Positions 25,533 through 33,828 of a DNA stretch of 64,000 nucleotides are shown piece after piece. This stretch comes from Actinoallomurus sp963823735 (GTDB lineage: Bacteria > Actinomycetota > Actinomycetes > Streptosporangiales > Streptosporangiaceae): positions 1,736,001 through 1,800,000 of the forward strand of contig CAWGMO010000002.1 in assembly GCA_963823735.1 (NCBI GenBank), given 5' to 3'. The notes below the pieces were generated by a model that was not told the origin of the DNA, ran no database searches, and saw nothing but the letters and a program-made list of their open reading frames with translations. Position 1 is the stretch's first letter, and every line of letters begins with the position of its first letter. The translations under genes and the position numbers were made by a program.

Positions 25533-26194
25533 GGGTCCTCGTCGTGGAGGACGCGCGGGCCCTCGCCGAGGTCCTGGTCGAGGGCCTGCGCGACCAGGGC
25601 ATGGCCGTGGACGCCGCCCACGACGGGCTGGAGGCCGCGGCGAAGCTCGACCTCAACGCCTACGACGTGGTCGTCCTCGACCGTGACCTGCCGGGGATCC
25701 ACGGCGACACCCTCTGCCAGATGATCACCGAGCACGACGACCGGGTGATGGTCCTGATGCTGACCGCGGCGGGTTCGCCCGGCGACCGGGTCAGCGGGCT
25801 GAGCCTGGGGGCCGACGACTACCTCGCCAAGCCGTTCCACTTTCCCGAGCTCGTCCTGCGCGTCCGCTCGCTGGCGCGCCGGCGGCCGTCCGCGCGGGCC
25901 CGTACCCTGCGCGCGGCGGGGATCGAGCTGGACCCGCTGAGCCGTACGGTCACGCGCGACGGGCACCGGCTCGACCTGTCGGTCAAGGAGTTCGGGGTCC
26001 TCGAAGCGCTCCTGCGGGCCGGCCCGGCCTTCCTCAGCACCGAGGACCTGCTCGAACAGGTGTGGGACGAGCACGCCGACCCGTTCACCAACACGGTGAC
26101 GGTGACGATCGGGCGGCTCCGCCGCAAGCTCGGCGCCCCCGGGGTCATCACCACCAAGCCGGGCGTGGGATACCGCCTCGTCACCGAACAATGA
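25529..26194 (+). CDS. OmpR/PhoB-family response regulator
   Basis: A 221-residue regulator with receiver phosphoacceptor D51 in 'VVVLDRDLPG', the conserved Lys in 'DDYLAKPFHFPEL', and a C-terminal winged helix containing 'LSVKEFGVLEALLRAGP' and 'VTVTIGRLRRKLGAPGVITT'. It is coupled to the kinase by GTGA. The most likely target is the divergent ABC-2 exporter operon. Confidence 0.93.
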   Translation: MRVLVVEDARALAEVLVEGLRDQGMAVDAAHDGLEAAAKLDLNAYDVVVLDRDLPGIHGDTLCQMITEHDDRVMVLMLTAAGSPGDRVSGLSLGADDYLAKPFHFPELVLRVRSLARRRPSARARTLRAAGIELDPLSRTVTRDGHRLDLSVKEFGVLEALLRAGPAFLSTEDLLEQVWDEHADPFTNTVTVTIGRLRRKLGAPGVITTKPGVGYRLVTEQ

Positions 26195-26201
26195 GATGTC
26201 G

Positions 26202-26221
26202 TTGACAAAATAATTTGTCAA
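26202..26221. promoter_or_regulatory. Operator/promoter of the ArsR-type operon
   Basis: TTGACAAA-ATAA-TTTGTCAA is a perfect 8-bp inverted repeat. Its left arm is also a consensus TTGACA -35 element. The start codon is only 17 bases downstream. Binding here by the encoded ArsR-type repressor would shut off the promoter. Confidence 0.65.
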
Positions 26222-26237
26222 GCCATAGCCTGCGGAC

Positions 26238-26828
26238 ATGCAGGACATCGCAGTGATCGAGGACCCGGCCGCCGCCGAGGTCTCGCTGGACCCCATCCGG
26301 GCCCGGCTGCTCGCCGAGCTGAGCGAGCCCGGCTCGGCGACCATGCTGGCCGCCAAGGTCGGCCTCCCCCGGCAGAAGGTCAACTACCACCTGAAGACGC
26401 TCGAGGCGCACGGGCTCGTCGAGATGATCGAGGAGCGGCGCAAGGGCAACGTCAACGAGCGCATCATGCGCGCGACCGCGGCCTCGTACGTGATCTCCCC
26501 GACCGCGCTGGCGTCGGTCGAGCCCGACCCGGCCCGCTCCCCCGACCAGCTCTCGGCGAGCTGGCTGCTGGCCGTCGCGGCCCGGCTGGTCCGCGACGTC
26601 GGGACGCTCATCACCGGCGCCGCCAAGGCGCGCAAGCGCGTCGCGACGTTCGCGATCGACGGCGAGGTGCGCTTCGCCTCGGCCGCCGACCGCGCGGCGT
26701 TCGCCGACGAGCTCGCCGGGGCCGTCACGGCCCTGGTGTCGAAGTACCACGACGAGTCCGCCGAGAAGGGCCGCGACCACCGCATCGTCGTCGCCCTCCA
26801 CCCGAGCGCGAAAGAGGAGAAGCGATGA
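26238..26828 (+). CDS. ArsR-family (HTH_20) transcriptional regulator
   Basis: A 196-residue winged-helix protein. The DNA-binding region spans residues 15-75, with 'SLDPIRARLLAELSEPGSAT' and recognition helix 'GLPRQKVNYHLKTLEAHGLV'. The C-terminal 110 residues are a helical domain of the kind found in regulators paired with SRPBCC/AHSA1 proteins. Its stop overlaps the next gene's ATG (ATGA). The perfect palindrome 17 bp upstream is the probable operator. Confidence 0.88.
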   Translation: MQDIAVIEDPAAAEVSLDPIRARLLAELSEPGSATMLAAKVGLPRQKVNYHLKTLEAHGLVEMIEERRKGNVNERIMRATAASYVISPTALASVEPDPARSPDQLSASWLLAVAARLVRDVGTLITGAAKARKRVATFAIDGEVRFASAADRAAFADELAGAVTALVSKYHDESAEKGRDHRIVVALHPSAKEEKR

Positions 26829-27557
26829 CGCACCCGTTCGAGCTCGAGCCAGGAGTTCCCGCTCGACGCCACGCCCGAGCAGGTCTGGGACGCGATCGCG
26901 ACCGGGCCCGGCATCGACTCCTGGTTCATGGGACGCAGCGAGATCGGCACGGCCGAAGGCGGTCCGGCCGACCTCACGATGATGGGCCACACCGAGCACG
27001 GCACCATCACCGCGTACGAGCCCGGCAGCCGCCTCGCGACCCGCGGCGCGGAGACTCCCGACGGCGGGTTCATGGCGTTCGAGTACCTCATCGAGGGACG
27101 CGACGGCGGAACGGCCGTGCTGCGGATCGTGCAGAGCGGCGTGCTCGGCGACGACTGGGAGACCGAGTTCGAGGCGATGAAGGCCGGCTGGCCGATCTAC
27201 CTGGTGACCCTCCAGGAGTACCTCACCCACTTCATCGGCCGCACCCCGTCGGTCACGACGGTCGTACGGCCCGGAGCGGGCGGCCCGGACGCCGTCTGGA
27301 AGATCGTCACCGAGTCGCTCGGCGCCGGCACGGACCTCGCCGAGGGCGACGCCGTCCGGCTCCCCGACGGCTCCGCCGGCGTCGTCTTCTACGCGAACCT
27401 TCCCGTCAACCTGGGCGTACGCACCGGCGACGGCCTCTACCGGTTCATCCACTCCGGCAGCGAACGCGGCGACGCGCTCGTCCTCGGCCACCAGAACTTC
27501 GCCGGCCGCGACGAGCAGGCCGCCTGGGACGCCTGGACCAGCGAGCGATTCGCCTGA
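26825..27557 (+). CDS. SRPBCC (AHSA1-like) protein, frameshifted as read
   Basis: The gene starts at an ATGA overlap with the ArsR gene and encodes 'MTHPFELE'. Reading then shifts by one base at a CC pair (26849-26850). Removing one C restores 'QEFPLDATPEQVWDAIATGP', the typical beginning of an AHSA1/START-like ligand-binding domain, and the frame then runs unbroken to TGA, about 243 residues in all. The downstream part includes a second half with 'VVFYANLPVNLGVRTGDG'. ArsR/SRPBCC operons are common in actinobacteria. Without correction only an N-terminally truncated protein from ATG 26928 could be made. Confidence 0.75.
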
Positions 27558-27569
27558 GGAGTCAGTCCC

Positions 27570-27766
27570 ATGGGTATCGTGATCATGGCGTTCATGAACT
27601 CGGCGGCGGGAAGTCGATGTTCCCCGACGACGGCGGGCTCCGCACGCTCCGGCTGGTCTCGACGGCCACCGGCCCGACCGGCGTGAACGTGTGCGTCTAC
27701 CGGCGGGCCGCCGGAATCCAGGGGCGGCGGGGAACAAGCCAGAGGTGTCCGGTGTTCTCCTCATAG
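27570..27766 (+). pseudogene. Dihydrofolate reductase/RibD-like remnant
   Basis: Directly behind the SRPBCC gene, a GAGGAG site and ATG give 'MGIVIMAFMN', similar to the start of actinobacterial DHFR-like (RibD C-terminal) proteins. The characteristic ending of that family, 'MFPDDGGLRTLRLVSTATGP' then 'TGVNVCVYRRA', follows at once in another frame. About 150 central residues are missing, so this is an internal-deletion relic. Confidence 0.4.
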
Positions 27767-28045
27767 ACACCAGATAGATACAACAGCGCGCCCGATCATG
27801 GGCGTCGCGACATCTCGGCCTTCCCCGGCGCGGCCCTGGAATCCCCCCTTCCCGGGTCGCGCGGATCCGTGCGGGACGCACACCCCCGTATCGCGTCCCG
27901 GCGCGGACCTTCGCCCGGCCCCTGCACCGACCGTGACAGGGGCCGGGCATCGGCTTCTCCGGCCACGGCGGTGCGCACGCGAACCACCCATCACGGAGAG
28001 CGAACACACCACAGCACCTCTACCAGCGCGGCGTTACACTGTGCT

Positions 28046-29884
28046 ATGCGCGCACGCCTCCTGGCGATGCTGCAGAGCCGGACACGGCCTCCCTTCGCCC
28101 TGGGGATCCTCATAGCGGCGTTGTGCATCGCGCTCGAAACGCTCCTGGCCGACACCCTCCAGTCGGTCGCCCCCGTCCACGCCCTCGACGTGGTCTACCT
28201 CCTGGGCATCGTGGTGGTCGCGTCCGTGTGGGGTCTGTGGCTCGGCGTGGGCATGGCCATGGTCAGCACGTTCGCGTTCGACTACTTCCTCATCCCGCCC
28301 GCCTGGACCTTCAGCATCACCAAGACCGAGAACTGGACGGTCCTCGCGGTCTTCATCGCGATCGCCCTGCTGTCCAGCGCCGTCGCCAGGCTGGCGCTGT
28401 CGCTGGCCGTCGAGGCCGAGGAGCGTACGGACGCCGCGCTCGCCGCCGACCTGGCCCGCCTCCTGCTCGGCGCCCCGGACCTGAAGACGGCGATGCCGGC
28501 GGCCGGAGATCACCTGGCCGCGGCGCTCGATCTGCCGTCCGCGCGGATCGAGCTCGGCACCGTCGTCGAGGACGGTCCGCGGGTGGCGTTGCCGCTCCAC
28601 CACGATGACGCGCCGCTGGGCACACTGCTGGTGCCGGCCGGTCTGCCGAGGCGGACGATGCGGGGCCTGCGGGAGCGCGTCGTGCCCTCGCTGGAGGTGC
28701 TGCTCCAGGCGGCGCGTGAACGCGAGCGCGTCGCCGACGCCCTGAAGTCCAGCCGCGACGAGCTGCGCCGGATCGCGGAGGAGCAGGCCGCGCTGCGGCG
28801 CCTGGCCACGCTCGTCGCGCACGCCGAACCGCCCGCGGAGATCTTCGCCGCGGTCGCGCGCGAGCTCGGGGAGATCGTCGGCGCCAAGCACACGACGGTG
28901 GTCCGGTACGAACCGGGCGACATGGCGACCTCGGTCGGCATCTGGAACCAGGGCGACCGCTCCGCCACCATGCCCCTCGGCTCGCGCTGGTCCGTCGAGG
29001 TCGGGAGCGTGTCGGATCTGGTGGCGCGCAGGAGCGCCCCCGCGCGGATCACGGGCTATCCCGGTGCGGGCCCGCTCATGACCGCGTTGCGCGAGATGGG
29101 GGTCATCTCCTCCGCCGGCTGCCCCATCGTCGTCGGCGGGCGCCTGTGGGGAGCGGTGATCGCCTCGTCGACACGCATCCCGCTGCCCGACGACACCGAG
29201 CAGCGCATGCAGGGCTTCGCGGAGCTGGTCGCGGCCGCGATCTCCAACGCCGAGAACCACGCCCAGCTGATCGCCTCCCGCGCCCGCGTCGTCGAGGCCG
29301 CCGACGCGACCCGCCGCCTCATCGAGCGCGACCTGCACGACGGCGCCCAGCAGCGCCTCGTCTCGCTGAAACTCGAACTCTGCGCGGCGGAGGCGTCCGT
29401 GCCGCCCGAACTGGAGGAGCTCAAGGGGCGCCTGTCCCGTACGACGGAGTCCCTGGAGGGCGCGGTCGAGAACCTGCGGGAGATCTCACGCGGCCTCCAC
29501 CCGGCGATCCTGTCGAGGCGCGGCCTCGAACCCGCCCTGACCGCCCTCGCCCGCCGCTCCGCCATCCCGGTCGAGCTCGACATGTCCCTGCCCGGCAGCC
29601 TGCCGGAGCCGCTCGAGGTCAACACGTACTACATCGTCTCCGAGGCCCTGACGAACGCGGCCAAGCACTCCCACGCGTCCGTCATCCGCGTCAGCCTGAT
29701 CGTGAAGGACGCGGTCATCCACCTGTCGATACGCGACGACGGCACGGGAGGGGCCGAGCCGGGCCGCGGGTCAGGGCTCATCAGCCTCAGCGACCGCGTC
29801 GAGACGCTCGGCGGCCGGCTGGAGATCGTGAGCCCGCCGGAGGGCGGGACCTCGCTCGTCGCCGAGATCCCCGTCCCCGGCTGA
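28046..29884 (+). CDS. Orphan sensor histidine kinase (DUF4118-GAF-HisKA_3)
   Basis: A 612-residue kinase. Four membrane helices in the first 115 residues match the DUF4118 (KdpD-like) module, including 'VYLLGIVVVASVWGLWLGVG' and 'DYFLIPPAWTFSI'. A coiled segment and a GAF domain (about 255-410) follow. The HisKA_3 phosphoacceptor is H431 in 'RDLHDGAQQRLVSLKLEL', and the ATPase part includes 'YYIVSEALTNAAKHSHAS'. A TACACT -10-like hexamer ends six bases before the ATG, so the mRNA may be leaderless. No response regulator lies next to it. Its 3' end runs 114 bp into the convergent MFS gene. Confidence 0.9.
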   Translation: MRARLLAMLQSRTRPPFALGILIAALCIALETLLADTLQSVAPVHALDVVYLLGIVVVASVWGLWLGVGMAMVSTFAFDYFLIPPAWTFSITKTENWTVLAVFIAIALLSSAVARLALSLAVEAEERTDAALAADLARLLLGAPDLKTAMPAAGDHLAAALDLPSARIELGTVVEDGPRVALPLHHDDAPLGTLLVPAGLPRRTMRGLRERVVPSLEVLLQAARERERVADALKSSRDELRRIAEEQAALRRLATLVAHAEPPAEIFAAVARELGEIVGAKHTTVVRYEPGDMATSVGIWNQGDRSATMPLGSRWSVEVGSVSDLVARRSAPARITGYPGAGPLMTALREMGVISSAGCPIVVGGRLWGAVIASSTRIPLPDDTEQRMQGFAELVAAAISNAENHAQLIASRARVVEAADATRRLIERDLHDGAQQRLVSLKLELCAAEASVPPELEELKGRLSRTTESLEGAVENLREISRGLHPAILSRRGLEPALTALARRSAIPVELDMSLPGSLPEPLEVNTYYIVSEALTNAAKHSHASVIRVSLIVKDAVIHLSIRDDGTGGAEPGRGSGLISLSDRVETLGGRLEIVSPPEGGTSLVAEIPVPG

Positions 29885-31090
29885 CGGGCCCATGCGCGCA
29901 CGCCGCAGCGGCCGCGAGGCCAGGCCGAGGAGCCCGGTGCCGCCGGCCGCCACGGCGCAGACCGTCATCGCGAGCGACGCGCCGGCGTGGCCCGCGAGGG
30001 TGCCCAGCAGGTTGTTCATCAGCAGCAGCGGAAGGCTCTGCACCAGCGTCAGCAACGCCTGCACGCGGGACAGGGAGTCCTCCGGGGCCGCGGTGAGGAC
30101 CAGCGGTGCCACGTGCGAGGAGAAGAGGCCGTTGCCGAGCCCGGCCACGAGCGCCGCGGCGATCGCCACAACGGGGCCCGGAGCCGAGGCCACCCCCAGT
30201 ACGCCGGCGCCCGCCACCACCAGGCCCGCCGCGGACAGCAGGCCCGGGCGCCGCCACGCGCCGCGGCGTACGACGACGACGGTGAGGGCGACCGTGCCGG
30301 CGCCCTGGGCGCCGAGCACCAGACCCGCCGTGCCCGACCCCCAGTGCCGCTCGCGCGCCAGGAGCGGGATCAGCAGGGACAGCACGGGCAGGAGGAAGGC
30401 CGCGGCCGAGCCGACCAGGGCCAGGCTCGGGCGGAGTACGGGGTCCCGCAGGGCGGCGCGTACCCCGTCGGCGGCGTCGCGCAGGAGGTTCTGCCCCGTC
30501 CTCGCCGCCGGCGCGCCGAACGCGGGCCGGATGACGACCAGGACGGCGAGGACGACCGCGAACGTCGCCGCGTCCACGGACGCCGCGCCCGCGAGCCCGG
30601 CGAACCCGACCAGGACGCCGCCCAGCGGGCCGCCTCCCATGGTGATCGCCTGCGCGCCCGCCTGGCGCAGGGCCATGGCGCGCGGTAGGTACGGCGCCGC
30701 CACCAGCCGCCGGGGCATCGAGCCCGACGCCGGCAGGTAGAAGGCGTTGACGGTGCCGATGACGAGCCCGGTCGCGACGAGGAGCCAGGTGGAGGCCCCG
30801 AGGCAGGCGGCCAGGACCGCCAGCGCGCACGTGGCCGCGAGCATCGCGGCGTCCCCGGCGATCATCACCGTACGCGCGCCGGCCCGGTCGCCGACCGCGC
30901 CGCCGACGAGGAGTAAGAGCACCCGTGGCGCGTTGACCGCCGTGAGGACGAGCCCGGCGACCGCGCCTCCGTGGGCCGTCGCCGACCAGCCCAGGGCGAA
31001 GTAGAGCATGGTGTCGCCGGCCAGCGACGCGAGGGTCCCCGAGAGCCAGAGCAGGTAGGGCCTGGGAAGGCCGGTGGCGGCGGTCGGCAC
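29771..31090 (-). CDS. MFS transporter (Enterobactin exporter-like)
   Basis: A 439-residue, twelve-helix major facilitator of the MFS_3 type used for efflux. 'GTLASLAGDTMLYFALGWSA' opens helix 1 and 'GGAVGDRAGARTVMIAGDA' is the loop 2-3 motif. The last 40 residues ('GPSAGDGDLGDERGPALRRA' and onward) are hydrophilic and overlap the kinase gene on the other strand. They may be a non-conserved extension. The GTG start precedes 'PTAATGLPRPYLLWLSG'. Substrate is unknown. Confidence 0.82.
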   Translation of the reverse strand: MPTAATGLPRPYLLWLSGTLASLAGDTMLYFALGWSATAHGGAVAGLVLTAVNAPRVLLLLVGGAVGDRAGARTVMIAGDAAMLAATCALAVLAACLGASTWLLVATGLVIGTVNAFYLPASGSMPRRLVAAPYLPRAMALRQAGAQAITMGGGPLGGVLVGFAGLAGAASVDAATFAVVLAVLVVIRPAFGAPAARTGQNLLRDAADGVRAALRDPVLRPSLALVGSAAAFLLPVLSLLIPLLARERHWGSGTAGLVLGAQGAGTVALTVVVVRRGAWRRPGLLSAAGLVVAGAGVLGVASAPGPVVAIAAALVAGLGNGLFSSHVAPLVLTAAPEDSLSRVQALLTLVQSLPLLLMNNLLGTLAGHAGASLAMTVCAVAAGGTGLLGLASRPLRRARMGPSAGDGDLGDERGPALRRAHDLQPAAERLDAVAEADEP

Positions 31091-31498
31091 GGCGGGGTCC
31101 TTCGGTCGGCGGGCGCTTCAGCCTGTCACCGGCCTCCGACAGTCCCCCGCGAGCGGCGCCGCCACGGCGGCCGACACCGCCACGAAGCCGTGAATCGTCT
31201 TTATCACTGGCATTCTCCTAAAATTGAAGCGCGGCCATAATCGACGGGCGACATCAATGGCGGAAAACGGTAAAGGGCGCGTAATTTCCCGTGGCCGGAG
31301 AAGTTATTTTGATCTCTCGGGATGGGGCCCGGTCCGCTGTCCACATCCGGTCGGACGCGCGACCTGAGGGTTCGCGAAAATGCTTATTGACACAGTGAAA
31401 ACGCCTGGTCAAGATACACCCGATTGGCGAGATATCTCGCTGTTATATCCTCCGCCCCGCGCCGCTCACATCAGGCCAGGGCCCTCGAAAGGACCGAC
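31091..31498. other. AT-richer intergenic region
   Basis: This 408-bp region is noticeably less GC-rich than the flanks and holds no credible gene. It must contain the promoter of the leftward MFS gene and, near its right end, a promoter and palindrome for the secreted protein (described separately). Short AT-rich runs such as CCTAAAATTGAAG near 31214 have no assigned role. Confidence 0.45.
31387..31440 (+). promoter_or_regulatory. Promoter and 14-bp palindrome of the secreted-protein gene
   Basis: A consensus TTGACA (31387-31392) is followed 18 bases later by AAGATA, a possible -10. Downstream, GCGAGATATCTCGC (31427-31440) is a perfect 14-bp palindrome within the presumed 5' leader, 58 bases before the ATG. 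It could be an operator or an RNA hairpin. Confidence 0.5.
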
Positions 31499-32089
31499 AT
31501 GGGTTCATCCTCACGCGCCCGTAAGATCGGCGTCGTCGCGGCGTCGGCCGTCGCCGCCACGCTCGTCACCGCCGGAGGTTCCGCCCAGGCGGCCACGCAC
31601 GGTTCGATCACCGCCACGAAGGCCCCCGGCGCGACGACCGCCGCCGTGCGGCCCGCCCCGCTGAACGGCGCGACCGGAGCGCAGGTGACGTTCACGCCGG
31701 AGCGCGAGCCCGGTCAGGTGGGCCCGCTGCCGTCGTACGGCTGCGTCGTCGCCCCGCCGCAGGTGATCACGAGCCAGTTCCACCAGAGCACGTGGAGCGC
31801 CGGCACGCAGTGCAACATCAGCCTGCGCCAGCAGGGCACCACGGTCCTGTTCGTGTGGGGCAGCAACCAGGCCACCGCGTTCGGCACCTCGTACGACAAC
31901 GTCGCCACCCAGGAGATGTCGACCGGCGGCCCCTACTCCACCATCAACAACCAGTGGGCCGTGAACAACAACGTCCTGTTCTTCTCGCCCCCCGGGTACA
32001 CGAGCACGCCGGGCGCCGGCTGCGCCTTCGCCGACCAGGCTCAGACGCAGATCAAGTGCACCGAGACGACCGGCCCGTTCAGCGGCTGA
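31499..32089 (+). CDS. Secreted protein of unknown function
   Basis: A 196-residue exported protein. A signal peptide with basic start 'SSSRARKIG' and hydrophobic core ends near 'SAQAATHG' (about residue 33). The mature part has four Cys, likely forming two disulfides ('YGCVVAP', 'TQCNIS', 'GAGCAF', 'IKCTET'), and is rich in Asn, Gln, Thr and Gly, as in small extracellular beta-rich domains. I do not recognise the family. AAAGGACC precedes the ATG. The 3' end overlaps the convergent nuclease gene by 11 bp. Confidence 0.7.
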   Translation: MGSSSRARKIGVVAASAVAATLVTAGGSAQAATHGSITATKAPGATTAAVRPAPLNGATGAQVTFTPEREPGQVGPLPSYGCVVAPPQVITSQFHQSTWSAGTQCNISLRQQGTTVLFVWGSNQATAFGTSYDNVATQEMSTGGPYSTINNQWAVNNNVLFFSPPGYTSTPGAGCAFADQAQTQIKCTETTGPFSG

Positions 32090-33710
32090 CCATGACCTCG
32101 CCCGTCACCGGCTCTCCGGCGGCGGGCGACGTCACCTCCTTCGGCAGGTCGATGCGCACGTCGAGGTCGAGGCACTCGGACAGCAGGTGCTTCAGCTCGG
32201 CGCCGTCGATCAGCTGGAGCCGGTTGTTCGCCGTGGCGAACGCACGGCTCGCGGCGCCGAACCACGAGGTGGTGACCAGGAAGCCGCGCGTGGCGCGCTT
32301 CTCCTCCACGGCGCCGGCCAGCGCGCGTACGGTCTCCGCCGGCACGGCATGCCCGTAGCGCCTGGCCTGGATGACGTACTCCGCGCGGTGGATCGCGTTG
32401 GTACGCACGTAGGCCATCGCGTCGAACCCGTGGTCGCGGGACGACTGGACGATCTCGACGTCCATCCCCATCGACGCGAAGAGCTCGCGGATCAGGCTCT
32501 CGAAGCGGTACCAGTCCATTCCCAGCAGGTCGGGCAGCGCGTCGCCGGTGAAGCGGTACTGCGCCGTGTCGAACTCCACCAGGGGCTCGACGGCCTCCAG
32601 GTCGTCCGGGTTCGGCGAGATGATCGCGCGCAGCCGTTTCAGGCAGGCGGCCGGGTCCAGGTGTTCCAGCACCAGGTCCTCGAAGTCGGCACGGCTGGCG
32701 CCGACGCTGAGCACGCAACGGCGTACGCGCCTGCCCGTGGCGGCCTCGCGCCCGTCGACGACACCATTGACGACGATGCTGGTCACGATCTTGCCGGCCC
32801 GCACGGCGAAGCACTCCCGCATGGTCCGCAGCACCATCTGTGAGATCACCGAACGGTAGAGCGCGCGCACGCCCTTGTCGCCGCGTGGAAGCTCGTCGAC
32901 CTCACGGCGGATCTTGACGTACTCATGCCCCCGCATCCGCGGAATGACGTCGCGCGTCGGCAGGTCGCACTCGATGACGAGCTCACGCGGCTCCGGGCGG
33001 TACGCGACGCGGTACCCCTCGGGGAGGTCCTCCGGATAGACCGACTGGCCGAGGACCATGTGGAAGTACTCCTCCACCGCCTCCGGCACACGGGCGTGGA
33101 ACTCACGCTCGAACGCGTCGACCGTCAGGGCCTCCTGCTCCAGCTCCGCGCACCGCGCGTCGTAGGCCTCGCGCGCCTCGTCCAGCTCGCGCAGGCGGCC
33201 CTGCTCGGCCTCCCGGTGCGCCCGCCGCGCCTCCTCGAACCGTTCCGTCGCGGCGGCGACCTCCCGGTCGTACCGGCTCCTGCCGCCGAGCATCCCGCCG
33301 AGCGCGCCGGGCGGCGCCGGCTCGTGGTCCTCCCACTGCGGCTCCGGGGCCGGCTCACCGGGCGGCCCGGGGTCGAACGGCACCAGTTCGCAGGCCTTGC
33401 GCAGGTCGGCGAAGGCGAGGTGCGGATCGGTGTGCAGGCTCGCGACCAGAAGCGTCTCGAGTGCGGCGACCCGGTACTCGACCTCTTTCGTCCGCAGGGC
33501 CGCCTCCTGCTCACCGGCCCCGTGCCCGAGATCCTCCTGTCTGCGGCGTTCCTCCGCGTCCGCGCGAGCCGCGCGCTTCTGTGCCTGCAGCCGGGCCTGC
33601 TGTGCGCGGCGGATCAGCTGTTCGTGCTTCAGCCTGATCTGCCGCTCCCAGTTCCCCCGCTGCTCCCTGTCCCGCCGCAACTGCTCCCACACGGATGACC
33701 CTCGCCCCAT
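32079..33710 (-). CDS. Coiled-coil Mrr-like restriction endonuclease-fold protein
   Basis: A 543-residue protein. The first 100 residues form a charged coiled coil ('RRDREQRGNWERQIRLKHEQ'); a second coiled segment lies around 135-185. Residues 410-515 form an Mrr_cat-type nuclease domain: 'MDWYRFESLIRELFASMGMD', 'SSRDHGFDAMAYV' with D430 as the catalytic Asp, then 'YVIQARRYG' where the usual Q-x-K is Q448-A-R450, and 'RGFLVTTSWFGAASRAFATA'. Mrr enzymes cut modified DNA. Arg for Lys may lower or abolish cleavage. No methylase or helicase partner is adjacent, so a solitary defence or repair nuclease is an inference. Confidence 0.78.
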   Translation of the reverse strand: MGRGSSVWEQLRRDREQRGNWERQIRLKHEQLIRRAQQARLQAQKRAARADAEERRRQEDLGHGAGEQEAALRTKEVEYRVAALETLLVASLHTDPHLAFADLRKACELVPFDPGPPGEPAPEPQWEDHEPAPPGALGGMLGGRSRYDREVAAATERFEEARRAHREAEQGRLRELDEAREAYDARCAELEQEALTVDAFEREFHARVPEAVEEYFHMVLGQSVYPEDLPEGYRVAYRPEPRELVIECDLPTRDVIPRMRGHEYVKIRREVDELPRGDKGVRALYRSVISQMVLRTMRECFAVRAGKIVTSIVVNGVVDGREAATGRRVRRCVLSVGASRADFEDLVLEHLDPAACLKRLRAIISPNPDDLEAVEPLVEFDTAQYRFTGDALPDLLGMDWYRFESLIRELFASMGMDVEIVQSSRDHGFDAMAYVRTNAIHRAEYVIQARRYGHAVPAETVRALAGAVEEKRATRGFLVTTSWFGAASRAFATANNRLQLIDGAELKHLLSECLDLDVRIDLPKEVTSPAAGEPVTGEVMVSR

Positions 33711-33828
33711 GACCTATTGGTTCCCCTGATGGCACTCCGCGTTCACCTGTCGTCCAAGTCCGGCCATGGTGACAACCGATGCGGGCGGGCCCGGCGTCAT
33801 ACTCCGGCGTGAATCGCGACCAGGCCGC

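Noticed and set aside
26825..26860. Programmed ribosomal frameshifting in the SRPBCC gene
   Set aside because: There is no slippery heptamer, internal Shine-Dalgarno or downstream structure, and similar indels occur in unrelated genes of the window.
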